Positions 45,811 to 55,352 of a DNA stretch of 64,000 nucleotides are shown here, piece after piece. A program made the position numbers and the translations under genes. The notes beneath the pieces were generated by a model, which was not told the origin of the DNA, did no database searches, and was given only the letters and a program-made list of their open reading frames with translations. Each line of letters starts with the position of its first letter. Positions within the stretch are counted from its first letter, which is position 1. The DNA is from Oceanobacter sp. 1_MG-2023. GTDB taxonomy: Bacteria; Pseudomonadota; Gammaproteobacteria; Pseudomonadales; Oceanobacteraceae. The stretch spans positions 213,306 through 277,305 of the forward strand of contig NZ_JAUYWA010000003.1 of assembly GCF_030689025.1 (NCBI RefSeq). The letters run 5' to 3'.

Positions 45811-46581
45811 ATGAACAATAATTATATTCTCGAGACGCACCACCTGACGAAAGAATTCAAAGGTTTTACCGCCGTGGATGACGTTAGCCTGAATATTCAG
45901 CGCGGTCATATCCATGCCCTGATTGGCCCTAATGGCGCCGGTAAAACCACGGTATTCAACCTGCTCACCAAATATCTGAGCCCCACCTCCGGCACCATCC
46001 TGTTTAACGGCCGTGATATTACTGCGATTGAGTCGTCAGCCATTGCCCGTCAGGGGCTGGTGCGCTCCTTCCAGATTTCGGCGGTATTCCCCAATTTGAC
46101 GGTGCTGGAAAATGTCCGGGTTGCGTTGCAGCAACGGGAAGGCAACAGCTTTCATTTCTGGAAACCGGAGTCGGTATTAGACCGCTTGAACGAACGGGCA
46201 GAGCAGTTACTGGAGTCTGTGGGATTACAGGATTTTGCGCGGGTGGTGACGGTGGATTTGTCTTATGGCCGCAAGCGCGCCCTGGAAATTGCCACCACGC
46301 TGGCCCTCGATCCGGAGATGTTGCTGCTGGATGAACCCACACAAGGCATGGGGCAGGAAGATGTCGAGCGCACCGCCAATCTGATCCGTTCGGTGGCAGA
46401 TAATCGCACCATTCTGATGGTCGAGCACAACCTGAAAGTGGTCTCGCAGCTGGCTGACCGGATTACGGTCTTGCAGCGTGGAGCGGTACTGACCGAAGGC
46501 GATTATGCCACGGTGTCAGACGATCCTCGGGTTCGTGAGGCGTATCTGGGTGTGGCAGCAGACAAGGAGACGGCGGCATGA
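45811..46581 (+). CDS. ABC transporter ATPase, LivG type
   Basis: 256 residues; one of two ATPases of a branched-chain-amino-acid-type (HAAT) importer. Walker A GPNGAGKTTVFNLL, signature LSYGRKRALEIA, Walker B LLLDEPTQGMG and the switch His in MVEHN are all intact. First gene of the five-gene set (livG-F-K-H-M order); it overlaps the next by four bases (ATGA). The family also imports urea, amides, aromatic and aliphatic acids, and the neighbourhood here points to a carboxylic acid. Confidence 0.95.
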   Translation: MNNNYILETHHLTKEFKGFTAVDDVSLNIQRGHIHALIGPNGAGKTTVFNLLTKYLSPTSGTILFNGRDITAIESSAIARQGLVRSFQISAVFPNLTVLENVRVALQQREGNSFHFWKPESVLDRLNERAEQLLESVGLQDFARVVTVDLSYGRKRALEIATTLALDPEMLLLDEPTQGMGQEDVERTANLIRSVADNRTILMVEHNLKVVSQLADRITVLQRGAVLTEGDYATVSDDPRVREAYLGVAADKETAA

Positions 46582-47351
46582 CGGATACATTGAGCACTCC
46601 AACATCGAGCCAGCCAAAGAATGATTCCAATGGCCAGCCTCATCGAATCGGTGATGAAAAAATCCGGGTCAGCGACCTGCATGCGTTTTACGGAGAATCA
46701 CACATTCTCCACGGGGTTGACCTGTATGTGAATCAGGGCGAGCTGGTCACTCTGCTGGGCCGCAACGGCGCAGGTCGTTCGACCACGCTGCGATCCATTA
46801 TGAATATGGTGGGTCGCCGCACCGGCAGTGTGGTGATCAATGGCCAGGAAACCATCACGATGCCAGCCCACCAGATCGCCTGGCTGGGGTTGGGGTTTTG
46901 CCCGGAAGAGCGGGGCATTTTCTCCAGTCTGAATGTGGAAGAAAACCTGATGTTGCCACCGGACGTGCGTTCGGATGGCGTACCGCTGGAAGAAATCTAC
47001 GCCATGTTCCCCAATCTGGCGGAGCGTCGCTACAGTCAGGGAACCCGCTTGTCGGGGGGTGAACAGCAAATGCTGGCGCTGGCTAGAATCATGCGCAGTG
47101 GTGCCAATATTCTGCTACTGGATGAAATCACAGAAGGGCTGGCCCCGGTGATTGTGCAGCGTCTGGCCGAGGTGCTGATGCAGCTGAAACAGCGTGGCCT
47201 GACCATTCTGCTGGTTGAGCAGAACTTCCATTTTGCGGCACCGATTGCCGACCGTCATTACGTGATGGAACACGGCCATATCGTCGAAGAAATCCAACAA
47301 CACCAACTGCACGAAAAGCAGGATCAACTGAATGCCCTGCTGGGCGTTTGA
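46578..47351 (+). CDS. ABC transporter ATPase, LivF type, Walker A Lys replaced by Arg
   Basis: 257 residues; second ATPase of the importer. It has an extra N-terminal tail of about 25 residues. The P-loop reads GRNGAGRSTTLR, so Arg67 (codon 46776-46778) takes the place of the Walker A lysine. Signature LSGGEQQMLALAR, Walker B ILLLDEITEGLAP and the His-loop region (VEQNFHF, with Gln-Asn in place of the usual His) follow the LivF pattern. Some LivF-like proteins share the Arg. The intact LivG partner would then be the main hydrolysing site. Confidence 0.94.
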   Translation: MTDTLSTPTSSQPKNDSNGQPHRIGDEKIRVSDLHAFYGESHILHGVDLYVNQGELVTLLGRNGAGRSTTLRSIMNMVGRRTGSVVINGQETITMPAHQIAWLGLGFCPEERGIFSSLNVEENLMLPPDVRSDGVPLEEIYAMFPNLAERRYSQGTRLSGGEQQMLALARIMRSGANILLLDEITEGLAPVIVQRLAEVLMQLKQRGLTILLVEQNFHFAAPIADRHYVMEHGHIVEEIQQHQLHEKQDQLNALLGV

Positions 47352-47402
47352 TACGCAAGCCATTAAAACAAATAACCATTAATAACAATAAAAGAGGTTC
47401 AA

Positions 47403-48638
47403 ATGAAACGGAATACCAATACACCGAAGGCGGGTTTCAAGCTGGCACTGCACTGTTCTGTGGCGGCCTTGATGTCGGTTGCAGCGCTGTCTGCACAGGC
47501 GGCTACCGGGCTGTCTGATAACAAGGTGAAGATCGGGGTACTGGCCGACATGAGTGGTACGTACGGCGATTTGTGCGGCCGCCACTGCGTTGATGCTGTC
47601 AATATGGCGGTGGAGGATTTTGGCGGTAGCGTCCTCGGCAAGCCAATCGAAGTGGTGTCGGCGGACGATCAGAACAAGCCGGATCTGGGATCTGCCAAAG
47701 CCCGTGAATGGATCGAAAGCGAAGGCGTTGATGCGATCAATGGGCTGGTGGCTTCATCTGTTGTGGGCGCAGTGGCACAGGTGGCCAACGTGAATGAAAA
47801 GCCGATTCTGATTTCCGGTGCCGGTTCCAATACCTTTACCACCAAAACCTGCTCGCCGTTTAACGCTCACTGGACCTATGACGTTGTGGCTCTGGCCAGA
47901 GGTACGGTGAAACCGCTGATGGATAGCGGCAAGAAAAAATGGTTTTTCATTACTGCTGATTATGCCTTTGGACATGCGTTAGAAGGTGTTGCCACCGGCA
48001 TTATTGAAAGTAATGGCGGTACCGTGGTGGGCTCTGCCCGGGCCCCGCTGGGAACGACGGATTATTCCTCTTTTGTATTGCAGGCGATGTCGTCCGGTGC
48101 CGATGTGGTCGCTCTGGCCAACGCCGGCAAAGACTTTGTCAACTCACTCAAGGGGGCGGCGGAATTTGGTCTTAACCAGCAAGCGACCATGGTGGGATTG
48201 CTGGTGTTTGCATCGGATACCAAAGCCATTGATGCCGACATTATTGGCGATATGCGTCTGACCACAGGGTTCTACTGGGATCGTGATGATGCCAGCCGTG
48301 CCTGGGCCAAACGCTTTGTTGATCGTACCGGTGCCATTCCGACCATGGCGCATGCCGGTGCCTACTCCTCTACCTTGCATTACCTCAAGGCGATCAAAGC
48401 CACGGGCACGGATGATGGCAAGGCGGTGATGGCGCAAATGAAAGCCGAGAAACCGGACGATATGTTTGCGCGCAACGCCGCGTTGCGTGCCGATGGCCGC
48501 ATGGTGTACGACATGTACCAGGTGCGGGTGAAAAAAGGCAGCGAGCGCAGCAACCCCAACGACCTGTACGAGATTGAGCACGTGATTCCGGGGGATCAGG
48601 CCTTTGGTGCCATGAAGCCGGAATGCAACTTCAAGTAA
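47403..48638 (+). CDS. Periplasmic binding protein, LivK type
   Basis: 411 residues. A signal peptide ends near AALSAQA (about residue 35). The mature fold (type I periplasmic binding) begins LSDNKVKIGVLADMSGTYGDLCGRHCVDAVNMAVEDFGG. KPILISGAGSNTFTTKTCSPFNAHWTYD is the ligand-cleft region. Cys pairs at GDLCGRHC and TKTCSPF..., and near the C-terminus in PECNFK, may form disulfides. It belongs to the subfamily often linked with aliphatic or aromatic acid uptake. A strong hairpin follows the gene. Confidence 0.94.
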   Translation: MKRNTNTPKAGFKLALHCSVAALMSVAALSAQAATGLSDNKVKIGVLADMSGTYGDLCGRHCVDAVNMAVEDFGGSVLGKPIEVVSADDQNKPDLGSAKAREWIESEGVDAINGLVASSVVGAVAQVANVNEKPILISGAGSNTFTTKTCSPFNAHWTYDVVALARGTVKPLMDSGKKKWFFITADYAFGHALEGVATGIIESNGGTVVGSARAPLGTTDYSSFVLQAMSSGADVVALANAGKDFVNSLKGAAEFGLNQQATMVGLLVFASDTKAIDADIIGDMRLTTGFYWDRDDASRAWAKRFVDRTGAIPTMAHAGAYSSTLHYLKAIKATGTDDGKAVMAQMKAEKPDDMFARNAALRADGRMVYDMYQVRVKKGSERSNPNDLYEIEHVIPGDQAFGAMKPECNFK

Positions 48639-48682
48639 GCCTGTCCGTGTTCAGGTAAGACACAGGTTGTACAGGACAGCGG

Positions 48683-48705
48683 CCCGGCGGTTATGCGCCG
48701 CCGGG
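48683..48705 (+). terminator. Hairpin between binding protein and permease genes
   Basis: CCCGGCGG pairs perfectly with CCGCCGGG around TTATGCG, with no T-run. It probably protects the binding-protein message or limits downstream expression, common after livK-like genes. Confidence 0.65.
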
Positions 48706-48776
48706 GTGACTGGACTCACACCCGATACAAGAACAAGAACGCGGTGGCTGGCGTCATCGCATTAGAGGAAGACCTT

Positions 48777-49664
48777 ATGGTTACCTTTATGGGAATCAAT
48801 CTGTTTGCCCTGCTGGGGCAGCTGCTGGTGGGCCTGATCAACGGCTCGTTTTATGCGCTGCTGGCGCTGGGGCTGGCCATTATTTTTGGCCTGCTGCGTA
48901 TTATCAATTTTGCCCAGGGGGCGCTGTATATGCTGGGGGCTTTTCTGGCCTGGCTGGCGTTGCATCATCTGGGTGTGAATTACTGGCTGGCGCTGGTGTT
49001 GGTGCCCCTGGCCGTAGCGGCTATTGGTATGTTGATCGAGCGCTGGCTGGTGCGCCCCATTGCCGGGCAGGATCATCTGTACAGCTTGTTGCTGACCTTC
49101 GGGATTGCCCTGATTCTGCAAGGTACGTTCAGCCATTTGTTCGGTTCTTCCGGGCAATCCTATCCGATACCGGATGCCCTCAAGGGCGGTTATAACCTCG
49201 GTTTTATGTATTTGCCGGTGTATCGCGCCTGGATCATTCTGGTGTCGCTGCTGGTTTGTGCGGCGAGCTGGTGGGTGATTGAAAAAACCCGCCTGGGGGC
49301 CTATTTGCGAGCAGGTACAGAAAATCCGGCATTGCTGCAGGCGTTTGGTGTCAACGTGCCGCTGATGATTACCCTGACCTTTGGCTTTGGTGTTGGCCTG
49401 GCTGGCCTGGCCGGAGTGCTGGCGGCCCCCGTGTATTCGGTCAGCCCGGATATGGGTGCCAATATCCTGATTGTGGTGTTCGCCATTGTGGTGATTGGCG
49501 GCATGGGATCGATCGGTGGTGCCATTCTGACCGGCTTGATGATGGGCATTATCGAAGGACTGACCAAATACTTTTACCCCGAGGCATCCACCACAGTGAT
49601 CTTTATGGTCATGGTGCTGGTGTTGCTGGTGAAACCTTCCGGCCTGTTCGGAAAAGAGGCCTGA
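48777..49664 (+). CDS. ABC transporter permease, LivH type
   Basis: A 295-residue inner-membrane permease with about eight helices. Family features are LINGSFYALLALGLAIIFGLLRIINFAQGALYMLGA near the start and, later, IEKTRLGAYLRAGTENPALLQAFGVNV, the loop that contacts the ATPases, then GIIEGLTKYF. ATG 48777 follows AGAGGA; the frame upstream to 48693 crosses the hairpin and is unlike the family. It is followed one base later by the LivM-type gene. Confidence 0.95.
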   Translation: MVTFMGINLFALLGQLLVGLINGSFYALLALGLAIIFGLLRIINFAQGALYMLGAFLAWLALHHLGVNYWLALVLVPLAVAAIGMLIERWLVRPIAGQDHLYSLLLTFGIALILQGTFSHLFGSSGQSYPIPDALKGGYNLGFMYLPVYRAWIILVSLLVCAASWWVIEKTRLGAYLRAGTENPALLQAFGVNVPLMITLTFGFGVGLAGLAGVLAAPVYSVSPDMGANILIVVFAIVVIGGMGSIGGAILTGLMMGIIEGLTKYFYPEASTTVIFMVMVLVLLVKPSGLFGKEA

Positions 49665-49665
49665 T

Positions 49666-50658
49666 ATGACGACGCAAATCCAAATGAATGCAGTAACGCA
49701 ACCTCGTCAACGAGGTTTGACTCTGATTTTGATACTGGGATTGATCTCCGTTGGCTTGCTGGCTCCGCTGGTGGTGTACCCTGTATTCCTGATGAAATTT
49801 CTTTGTTTCGCACTGTTTGCCTGTGCGTTCAACCTGATGTTGGGGTTTGTTGGTATGTTGTCGTTTGGCCATGCAGCGTTCCTGGCGACCGGTGGTTATA
49901 TCACCGGCTATGCCATGACGCACTTTGGCCTGACGCCGGAACTGGGTGTGCTGGTGGGCACGCTGGCCTCAGCAATACTGGGTTTTGTATTCGGCAAACT
50001 GTCGGTGAAACGCGAAGGGATCTACTTTGCCATGGTGACGTTGGCGTTGGCCCAACTGGTGTTTTTCTTCTATCTGCAGGCAGATTTTACCGGCGGAGAA
50101 AACGGCATGCAGGGGATTCCCCGTGGTGAGCTGTTTGGTCTGATCGATCTCAACGACAACCTCAATATGTATTATTTTGTGCTGGCGGTATTCCTGCTTG
50201 GCTTCTTTGTGGTGTATCGCACGGTGCATTCTCCTTTTGGCCAGGTATTAAAAGCGATTCGTGAAAACGAACCGCGGGCGGTATCGTTGGGCTACAGCGT
50301 CGGGAATTACAAGTTATTGGCTTTTGTGATTTCGGCTGCGCTGGCTGGCATGGCGGGGTCGACCAAGGCACTGGTCTTCGAGCTGGAAAGTCTGACTGAT
50401 GCGCATTGGCACATGTCGGGTGAAGTGGTGCTGATGACGCTGCTGGGAGGAATGGGAACCCTGTTTGGCCCGGTAGTGGGAGCGGCGATCGTGATCGCTA
50501 TTAGTACACTGTTTTCCGGTGGTGAACTGGGTAATTATATCCATATCATAATGGGAGCCATCTTTGTTATGTGTGTTTTGTCGTTTCGTCGTGGCGTGGT
50601 GGGCGAGTTCCAGCGCGTGATGGCACGGAACTTCAGCGCCAGCAGAGTTGGCAAATAG
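49666..50658 (+). CDS. ABC transporter permease, LivM type
   Basis: A 330-residue second permease of the importer. Hydrophobic throughout, with FALFACAFNLMLGFVGMLSFGHAAFLATGGYITGY as the LivM signature and the coupling loop RTVHSPFGQVLKAIRENEPRAVSLGYSVGNYKLLAFVISAALAGMAGS. It starts one base after the livH-type stop. Unlike longer LivM forms it has no fused ATPase. It completes the transporter. Confidence 0.95.
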   Translation: MTTQIQMNAVTQPRQRGLTLILILGLISVGLLAPLVVYPVFLMKFLCFALFACAFNLMLGFVGMLSFGHAAFLATGGYITGYAMTHFGLTPELGVLVGTLASAILGFVFGKLSVKREGIYFAMVTLALAQLVFFFYLQADFTGGENGMQGIPRGELFGLIDLNDNLNMYYFVLAVFLLGFFVVYRTVHSPFGQVLKAIRENEPRAVSLGYSVGNYKLLAFVISAALAGMAGSTKALVFELESLTDAHWHMSGEVVLMTLLGGMGTLFGPVVGAAIVIAISTLFSGGELGNYIHIIMGAIFVMCVLSFRRGVVGEFQRVMARNFSASRVGK

Positions 50659-50745
50659 GAACCTCTGTAGAGGTGGTGCATCGGTTTGGCAAGATCGATC
50701 CGGTGTACTGAAATGGGAACAAACATAAAGCAGCAGGCAAATACG

Positions 50746-52398
50746 ATGACTGACAATATCTATGACCAACACCTCGACGCGGCAGCTGCCAACTATCAGG
50801 CGCTCAGTCCGCTGTCATATCTGCAACGGGCAGCGCTGGTCTATCCGCAGCGACCGGCAGTGATTCATGGGGATGTGCGCCGTAACTGGGATGAAACCTA
50901 TCGCCGTTGTGTGCAGCTGGCCAGTGCTTTGCGCAAACGAGGAATTGGCAAGGGTGATACGGTGTCGATTATGGCACCGAATTTACCGGAACATTTTGAG
51001 GCGCATTTTGGCGTGCCAATGTGTGGTGCGGTACTGAATTCCATCAATACGCGTCTGGATGCACCGATCGTGGCGTTTATTCTGCAACATGCCGAGACCA
51101 AGCTGCTGATTGTTGATCGCGAAATGTCAGCGGTGGTCAAAAAAGCCCTGCATATGTTGGCCAGACCACCGATTGTGGTCGATATCGATGATCCGTCCTT
51201 TGACGGTGGCGAGCTGCTGGGTTTGCTTGATTACGAGCAGCTGTTGGCCGAAGGTGACGAAAATGACAGCTGGAGTGGCCCGGCGAATGAATGGGATGCC
51301 ATTACACTGAACTACACTTCGGGCACAACCGGCGACCCTAAAGGGGTGGTGTATCACCACCGGGGTGCGTATCTGAATGCTGCTTCCAACGCCTTGTCCT
51401 GGGGTATGACGGCTGATGCAACGTACTTGTGGACCTTGCCGATGTTCCATTGCAATGGCTGGTGTTTCCCCTGGACCATGGCTGCGATTGGTGGTGCCAG
51501 CGTTTGCCTGCGCCATGTGCGCGGTGACGATATTGTCAAACTGATCGTGGCAGAAAAAGTGGATCATATGTGCGGTGCACCCATCGTGCTGAACCTGATT
51601 GCCAACGTGGATGAATCCCTGCGTGCCGGTCTGGATCACAGCGTCAAGGTGATGACCGCCGGTGCGCCACCACCACCATCCGTGCTGGAAAAAATGGAAG
51701 CGATCAACTTCGATGTCACGCACGTTTATGGCCTGACGGAAACCTACGGCCCTTGTGTGGTCTGTTGCTGGAAAGACGAATGGCAGGATCTGAGCGTTGC
51801 TGAACGCGCCCGTCTGAAAGCCCGTCAGGGCGTACAGGTGCCGATGCAGGAAGGCATGATGGTCGCCGATCCGGAAACCTTGCAACCGGTTGAAAAAGAT
51901 GGCGAAACCATCGGTGAAATTTTCCTGCGCGGCAATGTGGTGATGAAGGGCTACCTGAAAAACCCGAGCACAACGGATGAATCCTTTGAGGGCGGCTGGT
52001 TCCATTCTGGTGATTTGGCTGTCTGGCACGAAGATGGTTATATTGAGATCAAGGATCGCTCCAAGGATATTATTATCTCCGGTGGCGAAAATATCTCTTC
52101 CATCGAGGTGGAAGAAACCCTGTTCCGCCATCCCGATATTGAAGATGCGGCAGTCGTGGCCAAACCGGATGAAAAATGGGGTGAAATCCCTTGTGCGTTT
52201 GTCACGCTGGCGGACGGTGTCAAGGTCGATGAGGACGAAATCATTGCTTACTGTCGTCAGAACATGGCGCACTTCAAAGCACCAAGAAAAGTAATTTTTG
52301 CTGCATTGCCCCGTACTTCAACCGGTAAGGTGCAAAAATTCAAATTGCGCCAGTGGGCCAAGGATGGTGCTGTGGATGTGGATGAAGTAGCAGGCTAA
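50746..52398 (+). CDS. Acyl-CoA ligase (AMP-forming), AlkK/DmdB type
   Basis: 550 residues. Adenylation motifs: A3 LNYTSGTTGDPKGVVYHHRG, A5 VTHVYGLTETYGP, A7 GGWFHSGDLAVWHEDGY, A8 IKDRSKDIIISGGENISSIEVE, and the catalytic A10 lysine in PRTSTGKVQKF. It activates a fatty or other carboxylic acid to its CoA thioester in the cytoplasm. The subfamily includes AlkK (medium chain) and methylmercaptopropionate-CoA ligase DmdB, which cannot be separated by eye. Directly after the importer, it could act on the imported acid. ATG 50746 gives the usual TDNIYDQHL start. Confidence 0.93.
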   Translation: MTDNIYDQHLDAAAANYQALSPLSYLQRAALVYPQRPAVIHGDVRRNWDETYRRCVQLASALRKRGIGKGDTVSIMAPNLPEHFEAHFGVPMCGAVLNSINTRLDAPIVAFILQHAETKLLIVDREMSAVVKKALHMLARPPIVVDIDDPSFDGGELLGLLDYEQLLAEGDENDSWSGPANEWDAITLNYTSGTTGDPKGVVYHHRGAYLNAASNALSWGMTADATYLWTLPMFHCNGWCFPWTMAAIGGASVCLRHVRGDDIVKLIVAEKVDHMCGAPIVLNLIANVDESLRAGLDHSVKVMTAGAPPPPSVLEKMEAINFDVTHVYGLTETYGPCVVCCWKDEWQDLSVAERARLKARQGVQVPMQEGMMVADPETLQPVEKDGETIGEIFLRGNVVMKGYLKNPSTTDESFEGGWFHSGDLAVWHEDGYIEIKDRSKDIIISGGENISSIEVEETLFRHPDIEDAAVVAKPDEKWGEIPCAFVTLADGVKVDEDEIIAYCRQNMAHFKAPRKVIFAALPRTSTGKVQKFKLRQWAKDGAVDVDEVAG

Positions 52399-52736
52399 CG
52401 CCCGTTTCATCTTGTGTCACAAGGAGGTGGCAGGCAGGCAGCCTGGTGTCGCTGACAGGCTGCGATTCTGGAGAGAACATTCCCCGACTCCGGAAGTTGT
52501 TGTAGTAGCCAGCGGCTTTCCCTTATGATCTGTTACCACTCCTTTCAGGTCATGAGGGAGCTTCGAGCTTTTATCTGCCCGGCAGGGTATCCCGCTCTGC
52601 CTGTTTTATTTCTGCCTGTTTTGAGTCTGCGTTGCGTTCACGCCTTTCCTTCATATTGGCACTTGCCACTACAAGGCTGTGTAAACCGGACAATACTTCC
52701 TCTGCCCCCAGGGTTCCCCAAGGCATACAAGTCGCG
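52399..52736. other. Intergenic stretch after the acyl-CoA ligase gene
   Basis: No gene is seen. A stem GCAGCCTG/CAGGCTGC at about 52439-52464 lies just after the ligase stop. GGCAG/CTGCC at 52582-52604, followed by TGTTTTATTT, is a probable terminator. Confidence 0.5.
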
Positions 52737-53756
52737 TCAGCTTTTGCGGTATTCCTTCGGTGGAATATCCAGCCAGCGCTTGAATGACCGGCTGAATGCG
52801 GCAGGGTCGGAGAAGCCCAGACGTTGGGATATCTGGCTGATGGTGAGTTCCGGCTGATTCAGTAACTGGATGGCGAGGTCCTGCCGGACCTTGTCCTTGA
52901 GTGCCTGAAAGGAGGTTTTTTCCTGGGTCAGCTTGCGTCTCAAGGTGCGGCTGGTGACGTGCAGCTCAGTTGCAGCGGTTTCCATACTGACCTGATTGAG
53001 CGTGTGCCGGGTTTGCAGGCAATGGTGCAGGTAATTACTGACCTTGCGCGTGTAATGCGGGAAAAAATTCGGCCGTGTGACCCACACCAGTGGAGCGTTT
53101 TCGAGATGATGGCGCAGGGTGTCTTCCGTTTGTACCAGGGGTTCATTGAGCAACTGGCGGTCGAAAACCAGCGCAATTCTGGGCTGTTCGAACATCACAT
53201 CCGACGGAAAAATCAGGCGGTATTCCCGGCCATGGGCAGGGCGAGGATAATTGACCTGAACCCGCACCAGTGGAATCAAGCGACCAATCAACCAGCCGGG
53301 AAAGCGGTGCCACAGCAGCAGAAAAAACTCGGTAAACAGATGATCTGTATCCAGCTGCGGATGCGTCAGCGTCATTTCAAACCAGGCTTCATCACCTTCT
53401 TCACCCAGCGTGAGCTGGAACTCCTCGGTAAACAGATCGTAAAAGCGGCTGATATGACGATAGACGCCGCGCAGGTTGCGGGCGTTGACGGCCTGCTTGG
53501 CCATCAAGGCAAAGGTGCCGTGTTTGCCAGGGTTGCGGGTCTGACCCAAAAACTCATCGTTGGCGCTACGCCAGTAACCCAGCAACAGGGCCGCAAATTG
53601 TTCCGATGTCATGCGGTGGCTGTGGGCGGCACTCACCAGTGCCGGATCGAGTCCGGCATCGACCAACAGTTGCCGGTCGTTCAGTCCATGGCGGCGAGCA
53701 GCAGTCGCAATGGTGCGGGCGTAGTGCATGGAAATAGAACGATGTTCAAACGTCAT
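52737..53756 (-). CDS. AraC-type regulator with N-terminal ligand domain
   Basis: 339 residues. The N-terminal part (about 1-180) matches the 'arabinose-binding-like' domain found in OruR/MmoR-like regulators (GLNDRQLLVDAGL, then RNLRGVYRHISRFYDLF). The C-terminal two helix-turn-helix AraC domain (about 235-335) ends in ISQRLGFSDPAAFSRSFKRWLDIPPKEYR. It is divergent from the thiolase gene and probably regulates the beta-oxidation genes. ATG 53756 is the likely start; an upstream in-frame start (53804) is possible. Confidence 0.93.
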   Translation of the reverse strand: MTFEHRSISMHYARTIATAARRHGLNDRQLLVDAGLDPALVSAAHSHRMTSEQFAALLLGYWRSANDEFLGQTRNPGKHGTFALMAKQAVNARNLRGVYRHISRFYDLFTEEFQLTLGEEGDEAWFEMTLTHPQLDTDHLFTEFFLLLWHRFPGWLIGRLIPLVRVQVNYPRPAHGREYRLIFPSDVMFEQPRIALVFDRQLLNEPLVQTEDTLRHHLENAPLVWVTRPNFFPHYTRKVSNYLHHCLQTRHTLNQVSMETAATELHVTSRTLRRKLTQEKTSFQALKDKVRQDLAIQLLNQPELTISQISQRLGFSDPAAFSRSFKRWLDIPPKEYRKS

Positions 53757-53951
53757 AGTGGCGTCACAGAAAGAGGGCCATAGTGGTTGCTTAGCCCAGA
53801 GCATAACGCTGATGTCCGAAAATGTTAAGAATTCGGCTGGTGTGGCAATGGGCTGCCAAGGCTGCTATTGGCTAATGTGGTGTCTGGTCAGCGCATCATC
53901 CGCCTTTGTTGTCTGGCAGCGATGATCATCGTCAAATCAAGGAGAATAATA

Positions 53952-55130
53952 ATGAAAGAAGTGGTTGTGGTCAGTGGCGTTCGCGCTGCAATTGGTACGT
54001 ATGGTGGCAGTCTGAAAGAGACGCCCGTGTGTGATATGGCAACTGCAATGGTCGCCGAGGCCATCAAGCGCGCCGGTATCAGCGGGGATGATGTGGATCA
54101 GGTGGTGTTTGGTAATGTGATCCACTCCGAACCTCGTGATATGTATATCGCTCGGGTGGCTGCCGTGAATGGTGGTGTACGTGAGTCAGCCCCGGCACTG
54201 ACGCTGAACCGCTTGTGCGGCAGCGGCTTGCAGGCGGTGATCAGTGCGGCGCAGCAAGTGCAACTGGGCTTGGCAGAAACGGTTATTGCCGGTGGTGCAG
54301 AATCGATGAGCCGTGCTCCTTATCATCTGCCGACGGCCCGGTTTGGCCAGCGTATGGGAGATGGTGCCATGATTGACCCGATGGTGTCGGCGTTAACCTG
54401 TCCGTTTAATCATATTCATATGGGCGTGACCGCTGAAAACGTGGCTGAGCAATACCATATTTCCCGTGCTGATCAGGACGCTTATGCCGCTCAGGGTCAT
54501 CAGCGTGCCCAGAACGCCATTGAAAACGGTTATTTCGAAAGCCAGATATTGCCGATTGAACTGAAGTCGCGCAAAGGTCCGAAAGAATTCAAACAAGATG
54601 AACATGTCCGCATGGATTGCAGTGTGGCGGATATGGAGAAATTGCGCCCGGTATTCAAGAAAGATGGCACGGTGACGGCCGGTAATGCGTCTGGCCTTAA
54701 CGATGGCGCAGCGGCATTGGTCTTGATGGAGCGTGAAGCGGCAACGGCTCGAGGTGTCCCGGTGCTTGGGCGACTGGTGGATTACGCCGTCCATGGGGTT
54801 GATCCCAAAATCATGGGCATTGGCCCGGTACCGGTGATGCGCCAGATTCTGGAACGCCAGGGCTTGAGTGCCAACGATATTGATGTCTATGAAGTCAACG
54901 AAGCCTTTGCCGCGCAGTCGTTGGCAGTGGCTCGTGAACTGAAGCTGCCACAGGAACGTCTGAACCCGAATGGCAGTGGTATTGCACTTGGCCATCCTAT
55001 TGGTGCCACAGGTGCCATCATTACCGTCAAAGCCCTGTACGAACTGGAACGCATCGGTGGTCGATACGCCATGGTGAGTTTGTGCATCGGAGGTGGCCAG
55101 GGTATTGCGGCACTGTTTGCGCGCGACTAA
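53952..55130 (+). CDS. Thiolase (acetyl-CoA acyltransferase)
   Basis: 392 residues. Cleaves 3-ketoacyl-CoA to acetyl-CoA and a shortened acyl-CoA. The active-site Cys lies in LNRLCGSGLQAVISAAQ; the second triad region NPNGSGIALGHPIGATGA holds the His and the third motif MVSLCIGGGQGIAALF the second Cys. An AGGAGA site precedes ATG 53952; the longer frame to 53868 overlaps the regulator side. First gene of the beta-oxidation group, 146 bases from the divergent AraC-type gene. Confidence 0.95.
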   Translation: MKEVVVVSGVRAAIGTYGGSLKETPVCDMATAMVAEAIKRAGISGDDVDQVVFGNVIHSEPRDMYIARVAAVNGGVRESAPALTLNRLCGSGLQAVISAAQQVQLGLAETVIAGGAESMSRAPYHLPTARFGQRMGDGAMIDPMVSALTCPFNHIHMGVTAENVAEQYHISRADQDAYAAQGHQRAQNAIENGYFESQILPIELKSRKGPKEFKQDEHVRMDCSVADMEKLRPVFKKDGTVTAGNASGLNDGAAALVLMEREAATARGVPVLGRLVDYAVHGVDPKIMGIGPVPVMRQILERQGLSANDIDVYEVNEAFAAQSLAVARELKLPQERLNPNGSGIALGHPIGATGAIITVKALYELERIGGRYAMVSLCIGGGQGIAALFARD

Positions 55131-55352
55131 TACAGGATTGAATCAAGATTGGTGGTGCTGTCTCATGGTACAAAAATGAGCCGTTAAACAATATTGGCAC
55201 CACCTTTCCTCGCAATAATAGAAACATTATTCAAAGGCGGTGTTGCCTCAAGGTTTGGGGTATTAACACCACAGATTTCACCATGGTTCGGTTTTTGAGA
55301 GTAATGTCGTTGTTCACATTGACTCTCAGCCATCACAGAAAAGGAGCTCACT

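Noticed and set aside
51127..52272. A 381-codon open frame opposite the acyl-CoA ligase gene
   Set aside because: Antisense shadow caused by codon bias; composition is unlike the real genes.
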